DNA of 64,000 nt from Glandiceps talaboti (GCF_964340395.1 NC_135569.1:13853519-13917518), one strand, 5' to 3'; counted from the stretch's first letter, positions 29,781 through 43,900 are shown. Translations and numbers: made by a program. Notes: a model not told the origin generated them from the sequence alone.

Positions 29781-29801
29781 TTGGTAGTACTGACAACAAG
29801 A

Positions 29802-29844
29802 GTTGTCTGATGATCGCGCAATGCGTGAAACTCCGAGTTACAAC
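29802..29844 (+). ncRNA. Hammerhead ribozyme motif 1
   Basis: The core CTGATGA (29807-29813) and GAAA (29827-29830) flank a short stem II of 3 pairs (CGC/GCG). Stem III is a tiny CTC/GAG hairpin (29831-29837) followed by TT. Stem I pairs GTTGT (29802-29806) with ACAAC (29840-29844), 5 of 5. Cleavage would be predicted after 29839. The architecture is type I with a minimal helix III, as in retroelement hammerheads. Stem II is short and the loop is unusual, so activity is uncertain. Confidence 0.6.
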
Positions 29845-30079
29845 CAAGAAAGAGTTCCAGTACTACCAAAACTTTTACGCTCTGCCACTGCGGTATAGAG
29901 CACTGTTTTAGCAGATTGATACTCACCGAGTTATATATATATATATATATATACTCACCGAGTTATATATATATATATATATAACTCGGTGAGTATCAAT
30001 CTGCTAAAACAGTGCTCTATACCGCAGTGGCAGAGCGTAAAAGTTTTGGTAGTACTGGAACTCTTTCTTGGTTGTAACT

Positions 30080-30128
30080 ACCCCTGATGAGTGAGGACTA
30101 CGCACCTCACGAAACAGTTCTGTAGGGT
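30080..30128 (+). ncRNA. Hammerhead ribozyme motif 2
   Basis: The core CTGATGA (30084-30090) is followed by a perfect 6-bp stem II (GTGAGG 30091-30096 with CCTCAC 30105-30110, 8-nt loop). Then come GAAA (30111-30114), a short stem III (CAG-TT-CTG, 30115-30122), and TA with predicted cleavage after 30124. Stem I pairs ACCC (30080-30083) with GGGT (30125-30128). All conserved core positions that can be checked by eye are present. This is the stronger of the two motifs. Confidence 0.75.
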
Positions 30129-30162
30129 CTATAGCATATAATTTGGTTCAAATTTTCAAAAC

Positions 30163-31979
<1,817 letters not shown>

Positions 31980-32319
31980 ATGAAGGAAACCTCGAGTGAT
32001 GATGTAACTTCACCGGAAATCATCGTGTGTGTTGACGTAGAGTCAGACGAGAGTATTCATTCCATATTTAATCTAGATAATTTAGATATCGTAAAAGTAG
32101 CAAGCTGTTGTATTATATTCATGGGGGGTCTCAGTTGATGAGTTTGTCAACATTTGTTTACATTGAAATTGACAATCAACCAACAATCATGACAATGGAC
32201 GTACAACGGTACATGTATGATGTGGTAGTACCCCATGCCCTCAACATTTTGTCTGCAGACGAAACGGAGTATCAAAATCGAGTTCCTTGATACATTTGTG
32301 ATAGTTCGTTTTTTGGGCT

Positions 32320-32352
<33 letters not shown>

Positions 32353-33202
32353 AAGGGGATAAACACTCCCCTCCCCCCTTTTTTTTAAATTGGTATTTTT
32401 TGAAATTATTCAGGGGTATCTGTGTTTTGAATAGTGATTATGAACTTGAAGAACAATGCATTTCGACGATGACACACTTATGTTTTCCTGCTCCTTTTTT
32501 TTTTTTACCTACCTCCTCTAATTAGAACTTGACTTCTGCTGTTGAAAAGATACTGGTAGTCTGTACACAGAATATTGAGTTGTAAATTACATGTTTTTAG
32601 TTCTGATTTTCAGCTAAAATTTATGCACCAGTCAATGTCAACCCCCCACCTCAGGGCATAGTAGGGGATTTGGAAATTAGTCTTATAAAATGTGTCAAAT
32701 GCCCCACCCCCTGGGGCAAGACATTCTGGAAAATCCCCACCTAAAACAAGTAAAACTCCCACTCTTTTACGTCCGTGAAAATGACTAGGGAGGTCTATAT
32801 GAGGCAATTGCCCCACCCCTCAGGCATTGTTTCATGGCAAACACGGTCTAATCCCCCACATTTGTCCTGTATCACCCGAGGTGGGGTTTCTCGGGCATTA
32901 CATTGACTCGTGCATTAACATCATGAAATATCAATGTGAAAGCATGGATATCTATGGCAAAAATAACATTTTTAAATTAAGAGCTTTTGTTTTGTTTTGT
33001 TTTTCGTTTCAGTCAATATAGCAGTCAGAATGGAATCACTGGTCCTATGGTCAGTTCACCTACAGAAGATAGAAAGATTCAGCTCATAAAAACGTCCACT
33101 TATACACATAGAGCAAGGAATTTGAGTAACAGTTTAGAGGTGCTTGAAGAATATACAAACCATATAGTCTGTAAAAAAGTATTGAATGATGTATACATTT
33201 AG
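31980..33202 (+). CDS. Possible small three-exon gene of unknown function upstream of TRAIP
   Basis: A consistent model joins 31980-32090 (MKETSSDDVTSPEIIV start), 32135-32268 (contains VQRYMYDVVVPHALNILSAD) and 33013-33202 (contains SLEVLEEYTNHIVCKKVL, ending TAG), about 144 aa, with phases 0 and 2 agreeing. The third exon follows a strong pyrimidine tract and CAG. Weak points are a first intron of only 44 bases and a moderate donor at 32269 (GA|GTATCA). The composition looks coding (acidic N-terminus, mixed helical C-terminus). I do not recognise the family. It ends about 200 bases before the TRAIP start codon, so it could instead be 5' exons of an alternative transcript. Confidence 0.4.
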
Positions 33203-33398
33203 TACAATGGATAGAAGTGAACAGTGAAAGTGTACATGGTGAAAAAAAACAATCGTTTAATTTCTTACAATCTCCATAGTTACAAGTATATTTGTGTACA
33301 TGTATCTCGACATACTTGTTTGCCTTGATGGTAAAAACACTGAAAGTATTGTTAATCTATGCATTTGATGACTGAGTACTACTGATTGGTATAGAGTG

Positions 33399-36300
33399 AT
33401 GGTACTACATGCATATTGTTCTATTTGTTCTGATCTATATGAAACAGACAGTAATATCTCAGCAACCACATGTGGACATGTATTCCATGAAAACTGGTAA
33501 GTTTGTGTAATTCTAACTTTTTGTGCAAGTTTTTTTGTATCTCCAACGTTTGTGTTATTTTTACATACTTCATTACATGTACATCAGTGCGCCCTCTAAT
33601 GATAGCCAAATATTATTGTTATGGGTCAGTATGGTAAAAACGTGAGTCACCACATAGAGATAGGGGAACACCAAATTTTGGTGCATCTCTAGAAATTGTG
33701 TGTGTCAGTGGCACATCAAATTGGCTTAGAGGGCACACTACTGTAGTAGTACATGTACATGTACCTTAGTTTGAAAGAGCCAGTCATTGGTCTGTTCTAT
33801 GTTACCACTCTGTACCCATATCAGAGCAAATTACATACGCAGAACAATTACTGGATTTTTTGGGCTAACATGTACCTGGCAGTACTGCAATACCAATCAA
33901 GAACACTATACAGATTGGTACTGGTAGATTTAGGTAATTCTTACTTAAATTGTGGAAGTTTGCTGTATCCCCAGCTTTTACCTATTTTCAGTGCAGTTTC
34001 AAAAACATTCATTAATAATAAAACCAACATATAGAATAGTAAGGAGTGTTTTTGTTACATTTGGGAAACCCTGGTAACAGAAAGGAGGGAATGTGATAAA
34101 ATTTGCATAGTTTCCAATATACATGTACTGTATCATAATTTTGGTGGGGAACCCCGGTAAGATGATAGGGGAACTCGGGTAGATTTTTACCTGCTCACAA
34201 AAACACTAGTAAGTTTAACAGTTCTCACTTCTGTGTAAGTATAGGTATCTCCAGCTTTTGTAATGTTTAACATTCCTGTTTACATTGTAATATTAAAAAC
34301 ATTAACAAGAACATTACATGTATAAATGTATATAGAATATTAGAATTATGTAAGTTTTCAATCTCTAGCTTTTCATATTATATAACCGTATAGTAGGGGA
34401 ATTTATTGTTCCCGAAAAAAAGAGAATAATTTACAATAATAATTATTGCAAGTGGTAATTATCGTGATTAATAGGCCGATGTTATGAATATCAATTCATA
34501 TTGCTACATTTTAAAAGCACATTGCATTTTTATCAATTATTTATATTTTAGTTATGATTATGTTAATGTTTATGTTTCTGTATTTCCAGCCTCCAAAGAT
34601 GGACTAATCAGTCCAAAACATGTCCACAGTGCCGGGCTGATTGTTTCCAAAGAAACATTGTACGTCGTTTGTACTTAGAAACTAGTGAAGATGTTGACAA
34701 AGAAGTCGATCCATCGTCATTAAAGGTATTTGTAGAAACATTTTTAGTGATATTCAAAGTGGGGGTTTTGGTTTTGGAAAGCTATATACATGTATACCCG
34801 TGTTGGTGCAATGGGATGTTATCTTTGGGTGTTCAAATCTGAAACGGGGTTTGATTTTTGCATTGTTTTGTCTGCAAAGTGGTTCATACCAATCAATGGT
34901 TCATTTTGTTTTTGCATTTTGAATTGTAAATGTAATATTGGCTTAAATCCTGTCTAGAAATTGGTTGGTAATTTGCTATTCATGTCTGAAAGGGGTAGTA
35001 GTGATTTGCTTTCAGTAGTCATCCCCTCCATTCCATCTCCAAACCTCCCATTTTCCTAGATGAGTAACCCTCAGGGGTGAATCATGCAAGTCATCAAGTT
35101 TTCACACATAAGTAGATCAAAGTCGTATGATCTGAAACATTCTGTTGATTTTCATTCATATTTTTTGCTCTTGAAAAATGTATCAAACATACTTAAAAAG
35201 GTCCAAGCCTGCTTATTGGTTAAAAGTGTTATACGGTCGGATAAGGATTAATTAATGCTGTATTTCCCAACTTGTATTTTGTTTACAAACAAATAACCCT
35301 GGTAGTAATATCAAAAGAAAAATCAGGGAAACTGATTAATGGCAATTTTGAACTTTTTCACTGATTTTTAGAACACAGCAGATCCAGTTATTAGACACGC
35401 CTTGTCGTGACGTAGAACGACCAGAGTATATATTTCATACTTTTTGTTGAACTTGGCTTGTGCATGGTATAGTTAGTTGAGAAATTGTAATTTGTGTTGG
35501 ATTCTGATTGTGGTGGTTTGATCCATGTAGTAATTTTATGTCTCATTACTTTTACACCTTAATAGAATGAACTTGACAAAACTAAAGCACTACTCAGTCA
35601 GAATAAAAAGGAAAAGGCCGACTTGAAAAAGGACAAAGAAAGACTGTATGACCAGATTAGTGTCTTGGAAGGCAAGATTGGTGACTTGATGGATAGAGCT
35701 AATGAAGCTGAGAGTACAAACAGTGCATTGAAGGTAAGTTGGTGCTGCCATCCCTATATACTAAATGGTCTAACCCTGGCTAGGATAGCACAATGAGCTG
35801 AAAGTACAAACAGTGCATTGAGGGTAAAGGATGCTGTTATCCCTATATACTAAATGTTCTAACCCTGGCTAGGATAGAGCCAATGAAGCTGAAAGTACAA
35901 ACAGTGCATTGAATGTAAGTTGATGTTGCCATCCCTATATACTAAATGGTCTATCCCTGGCTAGGATAGAGCCAATGAAGCTGAAAGTACAAGTAAGTTG
36001 ATGCTGCCATCCCTATATACTAAATGGTCTAAACCTGGCTACGATAGAGCCAATGAAGCTGAAAGTACAAGTAAGTTGATGCTGTCATCCCTATATTATA
36101 CTAAATGGTCTAACCCTGGCTAGGATAGAGCCAATGAAGCTGAAAGTACAAACAGTGCATTGAAGGTAAGTTGGTGCTGTCATCCCTATGTACTAAATGG
36201 TCTAACCCTGGCTACGATAGAGCCAATGAAGCTGAAAGTACAAGTAAGTTGATGCTGTCATCCCTATATTATACTAAATGGTCTAACCCTGGCTACATGT

Positions 36301-39300
36301 TGGATAGAACCAATGAAGGTGAGGGTACAAACTGCATTGAGAATAAGTTGGTGCTGTCATCCCTATATACTAAATGGTCTAACCTTGGCAATGACCTACA
36401 CTGAAGAAATGAGTGCGACAAAGTTTCAACTCGTATTTGCTGGCATTTACATATAAAAATTAAATGACTATCCTGAACCCAAAGTTTATGAAATGCCTTT
36501 ATTTTTTCCCGGCTTGGTCTTGAACTTATGATATTTTAAAGTGCAAGGACTTGGCATACTAAATGTTGTTGTAGAATATAATCGGCACTTGAGATGAAAT
36601 ATGAAAACTTGAACGTTGACTTTATTTTGTGATTGCCCTGAGTTTGGCATCACAGCCTCACTCACACCGGCCTTGCTTAAGCTGGAGCCAGTAAAGGAGG
36701 TGGTCACACCTCAAAGGTTCAAGGCGTTCGTCAATTGCCAACATATTTTTCGTACGATGTAAATGTTTCCATTTCTCACCATAATAACAGAAGCAGTTGA
36801 AAATCCTAAGTTACAGACAAGACGAAGCAGAAAAAGCTAAGAAAGAAGCAAGAGATCTAAGAAACAAACTGAAACGATTAGAAAGGTAAGATTTGACAAT
36901 TTACATGATGGAAACCACTAGTTGTACAAAGTGAGGGTTGGTGGGGTGTCAGAGAGTCTGAATTGGTAACAAGAATACTCTTTCATAGTGAAAGCAGAGC
37001 AAAATGTCTAGGAAATAATTGTGTTGTATTTTTGACATCTCGTAATGTTGTTCACATTGAACTAGATTATCAGTGATATCACCCATTGCATTAATACTGT
37101 ACTGTAGGTATAATACCACACGCAAGCCAAGTTGAAGACTTTCTAACAAAAAATATGGGTTTTTATACCCTGGTCATTCTACATCATGGCAACGTGTGTC
37201 TATGTCATTGCTTCTGCAGTACAATGTACTTGAAGTACCCCACGGTACATGTATGTGTCAAAATGTTCCAAATCGCCATTATTTTTCCTAATTCTACATA
37301 ATGATAAAATAATGATAAAATATGCTTTATATTACATTTTTCATTGTTCACACAGAAAACACATGTACGTCTGTTCTAAGGTTTTATCACTGCTTGTCTA
37401 GCAACTCATGATAACAAAGCAATTAGGCCACTCGTAGTTTTACTTGACTGAACAAAGAGAGATATATCGGAATATTAAATATCTAAATATTTTTACTCAT
37501 GTCATAGGTTTGAGGCTGTGATGCTGGAAAGTTCCCGGGAAGTAGAAGAAATGTTACAGAATTATGGTACAGGACCTCATGCTGTGAAAGACTTAGCTAC
37601 TTACTGTGCATCATTGAAAAAGTAAGTCTAACAGAACTATTGTTGTATCCAGTGAGCTGTTTAAGCCAATTTGACAAATCCGTAGCACTATACTGATTTG
37701 AAATTGATTGTGTTGTCAGAAAAAGTTTTCAATTTTGTCCAATTTAGTTAGAAGGGGGGTGGGAGGGGTTCTGAGGCGTACATAAGCCTACATATATTGA
37801 TCTCATCCCTTACCATATACTCAGTATGCCGTTTAAGCCAACTTGACACACCACTGATCTATAGTAATTTCTTGTATCTCTATGTGGTGACTCACGAGAA
37901 CACCCAGTTTTTATCATTTTGACAAAGGGTATATGTTTGCGGGCTTTATCATAAAAGTAGAATCATTTCTATCTATCTGTTATATCAAAATAAATGTCTA
38001 TTTTGTCAGCTGTCTCTCAATTTAGTCTATCACATCGTCTGCCAGACTTGTCAATCTGTTGAACAAGGACAGAACGTAACTTGGTAAGTCAAAAGATACC
38101 TAGCATAAAAATGTAAATTTGTATGTCATAAGACACCTTATATAGGCATCTTGTTTCTTTTAGTAGCATTTGCTAGGATTTTTCACAAGGCTTAGAGACA
38201 GCAACACTTTCAGTTGTTGGTTTGGGCCAGTTTGGCCTGTGATTTTCATTTTTTCAAGAGACCTTTGAGAAATAACAAGACAGCACTAAACCCTTTTTTT
38301 TTATCATAGATTATTGTGTAGTGATATATCTTAATCACATGTGTATCATTCTGGTTCTCTAGGGAATTCGAGACTAGTAAACAAAGTAGACGCAAGCTAA
38401 GAGATGAATTAGAAGAAGTTAAAAGACATTTACATGTGAAGAATAAGAAGGTAAGAAAGATGTAGTAATGTGTTTAGCAATGAAAATGTCACGATAATAT
38501 TTACACAAGCTCATCTGTGTATGCAGTTTTCGCTTCACTATACCAATTGTGTGTCTTTGTAAAAGAGTCCCAGAACTACCAATCTGATTAAAATCTGATG
38601 TGGTGAAAGTGGCTAGATGCCTTTATGTACCTCCATTTCCATCATTTTGTGTAGTTTGTTTTGTTCTGGGTGATTGCTGCCTTCCCACCTGGAACAAAAC
38701 AAGCGACACAAAATGATGGTAAATAAAGGTATCTAGCAGCTTTCACCACATCAGATTTAAATTAGATTGATGTAAGACAATACCTAATAAAGAGGGACAA
38801 CTCCATAGCGTGATGTCAAACACATGTATACATTTAGTGTGTGTTTTCATTGGCCACTGTCTGTTATTCTCACAGTTAATAGAGAAGATTGATGAGACTT
38901 GTGAACTTCAGAGACAACTCAAATTGACTGAAGAAGATTTACAACATTCCGAGGATGAAAAGAAAAGTCTGAAAAAGAAGGTTTCTGCACTCCAGAGGGC
39001 AGTAGAGTCACCAAGTGGTGCAAAGGGTGTTATTAGTAGACTTGCAATGGAAAGGTATGATAAAGTAGTGTTTTTAATCAGTATAATTAACCCAATTTGG
39101 GATAAACCGATACAATCACTTCAGATAAAACACTCTTCAAATGCATGTACTGACAAATTGTCCTGGACAACCTGTCCAAACCCTGGCTTTTTTGTAGGTT
39201 TTTAAAGAGTAGAGTGGTAAATACCTGTTTTCACATGCACCATGTTGTAGTTACATGTGCCAAAGAGTTCAAAGGCTATTTTATCCTAATCGGGTTTTAA

Positions 39301-40970
39301 AAAATATCCCAAACAAGAAATTAAAGTTTATCCTGATCGAGGGATATTCCTGACTGATACATTCAGGGTTTTTTAAAGTCCATCAACAGATATTTCCTGT
39401 ACCTGTATCAGTATGTTTTCAAGGGTATTAAAATCTTTAGTATTAATTAACTGAGATATGAAATTTTATAAGATTGACAGTTTTCAGACTACAATTTGTG
39501 CATTCAGTGTTTATTAAGCAGCAAATATTGATAATTTGGTGATATTTGTTTTCCTGTAGAGTCAGTTTGAATATTTAGTTTTGAAACCCAAGTACTTAAG
39601 ATAGGAAATTTGTTGAAATATAGTTTCCTATACATACAGATACACAATCAACAAACAGTCATTAAAGGTTGAACTATTATAACAAAACTCAAAACTATTT
39701 GCTGTAAAAATTACTGAAGTCCCCAAGCAATAAACCTGGAAGGAAATTTTACAATATGCTATTTTGAGTGTTCAGATGTTCTCTGTGATATTTTCCTTCA
39801 TTCAGTCATGGAAAATATGAGTGACCTAAGGGGCCTTGTCACTTTGAGTCAAAGGTGAGAAGTAACAAAATGCTTAAGCCAGTATATTCTTCATGGGTGA
39901 AGAAAGGTATTGATGAATAATTTAATACATGTGCAAGCATAATGATGAATAATATTGGAAAGAATAATGATACGGTGATAATTTTGATTCACATTTGCTG
40001 TATCGCAGAACAAATTTTGTAGCTGTATGTTTCATGATGTCGAGTGACCAGGGTATAAATCCTATAGTTTTTGTTCTGGCGTGTTGAACTTGGCTTACAT
40101 GCGGTATGAACAATGTTATGAACTGTTTGCTTTCAGTCCAGCACCCCAAACATTTAAGAGACCCAGACTGTCAGGTCCAATTGATGAAAATGATTTTGAC
40201 CTTGAAATGACACCTGGGTTTCCTGAAACACCTGAAGTTATCAAACCAAGTCCAAGTGTCAAGGCGAAAAAAGTCTGTCAAGAGTTTGGTGTACCGTTCA
40301 TCAAAACGACCTCAATAGCCAAGGCAAATCAACAGGTTAGTTCAAATTCTGTTTATAAAATTATAGTCCACTTGTCAGAGGGGCTTTTTTTTTGGGGGGG
40401 GGGGGGGGCGAACTTTGCAATGCGAGTTATATAATATTTTATAGTAGATTCCACCTCAGAAAGATGTCTTGATGACATATCTGATGGGTGTCACTCGCAC
40501 ACCCTTGGGCATTTTGTTACATTGCAAGAAAACCAAAATGCCAGCAATTGCACCTGTGGACATTTTGTTATGTTGCGAGAAAACTAAAATGTCTGCAATT
40601 GCTATTGGCTAACATCGGTTTTTGGTAGGTTTAATACTGAAGGCCTACAAAATGATGTAAAGGTCATTTAAAAGTCATATAAAGCTTACCTATTGTATGT
40701 ACTGTTAATCTAATAAGAATATTTCACCACCACCATCACCACCTTTTAAAGAATTATTTATAATATTTGTATCATTTTGTTTGGTAGAAAAAAGAGCAAG
40801 AGTCCAAAGAGAGAACAGCATTGAGCTCTATGATTGCTACATCTGATCTATTCAAGAAACGACAGCCAGGTGATCAGGATACTAGTTCTATTAGGAAGGG
40901 TTACAATGGTCTTGGTGGACATCATACATTTATTGAAACTGTATCCTTTGTGTATTGTACAGTTAATTAA
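33399..40970 (+). CDS. TRAIP: TRAIP, TRAF-interacting protein, RING-type E3 ubiquitin ligase
   Basis: Exons: 33399-33496, 34590-34725, 35566-35733, 36791-36885, 37508-37621, 38363-38450, 38876-39054, 40137-40335 and 40788-40970. All have AG/GT borders and matching phases, about 419 codons. The RING finger spans the first junction: YCSICSDLYE, CGHVFHENC, then LQRWTNQSKTCPQCRAD. A long coiled coil follows (exons 3-7), including REVEEMLQNYGTG and LATYCASLKK, which match the vertebrate TRAIP blocks. Exon 8 begins ESPAPQTFKRPRL and exon 9 has GYNGLGGHHTFIE, both TRAIP hallmarks. TRAIP acts in the nucleus at stalled replisomes and DNA crosslinks, ubiquitylating the CMG helicase. The vertebrate protein is about 470 aa. 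The last about 50 aa with the PCNA-binding PIP box were not found, and exon 9 probably splices on at 40941 (ACT|GTATCC). Intron 3 carries a repeat made from exon 3. Confidence 0.92.
33585..33739. mobile_element. Short MITE with CAGT...GCCCTCTAA termini
   Basis: It begins CAGTGCGCCCTCTAA and ends with the near-complement TTAGAGGGCACACTACTG. The interior has 'caccacatagagatagggg' and 'accaaattttggtg'. It lies in TRAIP intron 1. Related copies are at about 42973-43120 (inverted) and, degraded, about 37805-37920. No clear target duplication was found. Confidence 0.6.
35692..36392 (+). repeat. Exon-derived tandem repeat in TRAIP intron 3, about 8 copies
   Basis: The unit of about 78-92 bases starts with the last about 45 bases of exon 3 ('gatagagcYaatgaagctgaaagtac'). 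It continues through the splice donor (GAAGGTAAGTT) and about 45 bases of intron ('catccctatatactaaatggtctaaccctggcta'). Copy 1 is the functional exon end. Copies follow near 35783, 35872, 35963, 36041, 36122, 36214 and 36295. Those at 35963, 36041 and 36214 lack 14 bases before the donor but keep GTAAGT. Confidence 0.9.
38580..38769. mobile_element. Second copy of the palindromic MITE, in TRAIP intron 6
   Basis: The left end (CAATCTGATTAAAATCTGAT) and the right end mirror the element at 7200-7405, with 'gtggtgaaagtggctagatg' and its complement. The arms have diverged from each other and there is no matching 9-bp flank, so this is an older insertion. Confidence 0.75.
39800..40125. repeat. Dispersed repeat ending '...acttggc..gcatggtat'
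   Basis: One member of a family with shared blocks 'agtgacctaaggggccttg', 'gagtgaccagggtataaatcctatagtttttgttc' and 'acttggcttacatgcggtat'. Other members are at about 35330-35475, 45560-45860 and 46785-47040 (same strand), with a short inverted piece near 37100-37140. This copy ends a few bases before the TRAIP exon 8 acceptor. The class is unknown; it could be a SINE or MITE. Confidence 0.55.
40500..40605 (+). repeat. Two-copy tandem duplication in TRAIP intron 8
   Basis: A segment of about 50 bases ('gcattttgttacattgcaagaaaaccaaaatg.cagcaattgc') occurs twice in a row. Each copy also contains a small hairpin. Confidence 0.65.
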
Positions 40971-43900
40971 TATCTTGGTGTCTGAATAATAATTAATACG
41001 TGTGTGTGCGTGTGTGTGTGTGTTAACACCTTAAGTATACCAGTAGTTGACTTGTGCTACAATGCCAATGGTTTTATTTTTTTCAAACTTTGCACAAAGA
41101 TGACATAGAAAAAATAACATTGTTGTCACACTGTCATGACCTTATTATATTTACATGAATGACAACATGTCTTTTAAAAATTCAATATTTGTGCATTAAC
41201 TCAGGAATAGTACATACATGTAGAGACTCAATTTACATGTCATCCCTTGTATTAGTAAGGGAATTATGTTACATTTGTTGTTTGACAGTCTTTATTGTGA
41301 AAAGTCCCTCACTAGAAACTCAGTACTTATAGGGTTGTTCCAAAACAGTATGTTTGTTAACAACTTCAAATTCATATTCAAATGATTTACTACCCAACCA
41401 GGGTGACCATAGAGTTTCAAATGGGCAGCAAAATGTTTTCCACATCTCACTCAAGTTTTGTTCATTACAAATTACATAAAACAAAATTACAGACACTGAT
41501 CGTGCACAAGCATATAAATCTGATACTTTTTATCTAACTGGGACCACAAATCAACATCACTGTCGGATGAAACAAGGCTGATTCAAAAATAAAACTATTT
41601 ACTTTGGTTCACTATGAGATAAAATGTAAAGTTTCACATCGGTGTATACTATCAGTGCCTGTATTTTGGTTTATGGAATTATAACACAACTTTGTATGAG
41701 ATGTTGTTGAAAGCAATTTGCCGCTAATTGAAACGCTATAGTCTTTCTGGTTTGATAGTAAACTAGTCTGGATGCCAAATGTGGTCTAACCGCAGTATGG
41801 TCAAACTGCCCTTGATCAACACAGAAAGTTGTTCATCTAATCAGTGAACCCCAGCTGTTATACTGACGTAATCAGTATATAAATAGCATCCTGAGCTGAC
41901 AAATATACCATATTTGGACATTATATGAGGGACTGTGTTATTGGTTAGAATGTTGTGATTGATTAACAAAGACATGATGTGGGTGACTGTGGATGAATTT
42001 TAAATTGCATCTCAGGACTTCTAGATCAACAGCTTTGACTGGACTGTGAGTGAAGGTATAAATCAATCAATCAATCGATGCAATTTATATAGCGCCAATT
42101 CCACTATGACAAGAGTTCAAAGGCACTAAATCGTAACGATACTGTATAGGAACTAGACAAGTAGTAAACAGGACGATTTTTATGTATGTAAAAGTTGAAT
42201 TAAGTTTACGCATTACTATCCTTAACAAGGTATGTACAGAGAGAGTATGCCTTTGGTCCAACAAGGAAAATCGCCAAACCTACCAAGAGGAAAAATGTGA
42301 GAAAACCAGATGCCTCTCTACGAACGCTAAAAAATTTCATTTCACAAAAGTGATGAAATGAGTGTGGTTGCATACTAATGAAAATTACAAAATACATCAC
42401 AGCGTAAGAATCGCTTCTTATTTGTTAGCCCAGTGTTAGACTGATGTTGCACTGCTCTAGGTGAAGACATTTACCTGTCCAGTTTCTAACACATGCTGTT
42501 GAATTGACATTGTCAGCCTGGTGCTACTACTGAGCTAGCCTTGTCTCCACATAGAGCTGGTACAAACATAAACCCTCAATCTTCCAGTCACCATCACTTG
42601 CTGGCGGGGTGTTAGTGCCAGGTAAGCAATACTGTTTTTGGTATTGCACTGCAGTGCAAATACCATAGTATCATATGCGCACACACCATGCAAGTAATCA
42701 CTGGTACATTTGTAATAATATTTAGAATCTCTTGTACATCTAATCTAAGCAATAGAAGGCCATAAACTGAAAGATTTTAGTTGTCAGCTCTCCTGTTAAC
42801 CATTACGACAGCCTATGTTTCTCTTCATAACACCATAAAATGATGGGTCAGTTGAAAAGAAAAAAAAGTAAAACAAGTAAGTGTATTATGAGTACATGTA
42901 AGGTCATTCTTAACTAAACAAACGTAACAAGTGAATAAAAGATCGTACATAGTAATGAATCATTTAGTCCAAGGCAGTGCGCCCTCTAAGCCAATTTGAC
43001 ATGCCATACTGGCGCCCACAATTTCTATTGATGCACCAAAATTTGGTGTTCCCCTATCTCTTACTATGTGGTGACTAACAAGAAATGCCAGTTTTTATCA
43101 TTTTGACTCCTAAAACACAATTTGGTTATCATTAGAAAACACACTGGACTCCAAGTCCATTATCTGTAATTTTCTTGATTTAAATTTGTAGTATAGTTTA
43201 TTTCTTGTGTTTATAAAATTCCTAGTTTTCTCACATTATAGTTAGTATATATTTCCTCTACTCATATTAGAAAGATGTAAAGAGAGTGTACATGTGTTAT
43301 TTATAAAGGCAATCATGTCAAAAGAAATTATTTGTGTTTGAATAAAAATGTCAACAAAATCTATATTTGTGTGTGTATGTGTGTGTTTGTGTGTGTGGTT
43401 GGTTTTGTTTAGATGGAGATGAATGTTTTTGGAGATTGTTTTTATAAAATTTCTTATTGTAATACGATAATTAATAATTGCACTAGCTGTAACTAGAACA
43501 TTTTTTAAAACTGTTTTATTAGACACAATGACTTGCCCATACTATCGTTAATACTGAATGGAATTGAATCATCTGTAGGTAAACATATTTGAGTAGCGCG
43601 CAGTACACATGGTATGGTACAAGAAATATATCGAATTGAATTTTAGATCCATACCCTAAAATCAGCCCCCCCTCCCCCCATATCATGATTTCAACCTGTT
43701 ACTCTACTAGTTATGGATAACATTGACCTCTGAATAACATTTACATGTCTAATTATTGGTTTTTAACCATTTTCAGTGAATATATTGTGGGTTGTCTGAT
43801 CTCAAAATCAATACTCCAGATACACCTCGTGTAGCTTTAAGGGGAAACAAGCTGAGTTGATATGTTTTGGAGAAGAAGCTGTCAAGATTCACCCTTGCAA

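Noticed and set aside
29642-29926. Open frames with poly Tyr-Ile
   Set aside because: They are translations of the (AT)n tract. Only the UGT exon 3 part before 29700 is coding-derived.
43770-43862. Possible last TRAIP exon (acceptor 'cattttcag', frame ending VALRGNKLS)
   Set aside because: No reading phase that fits exon 9 gives a PIP box, and the phase that encodes this peptide meets a stop directly at the acceptor.
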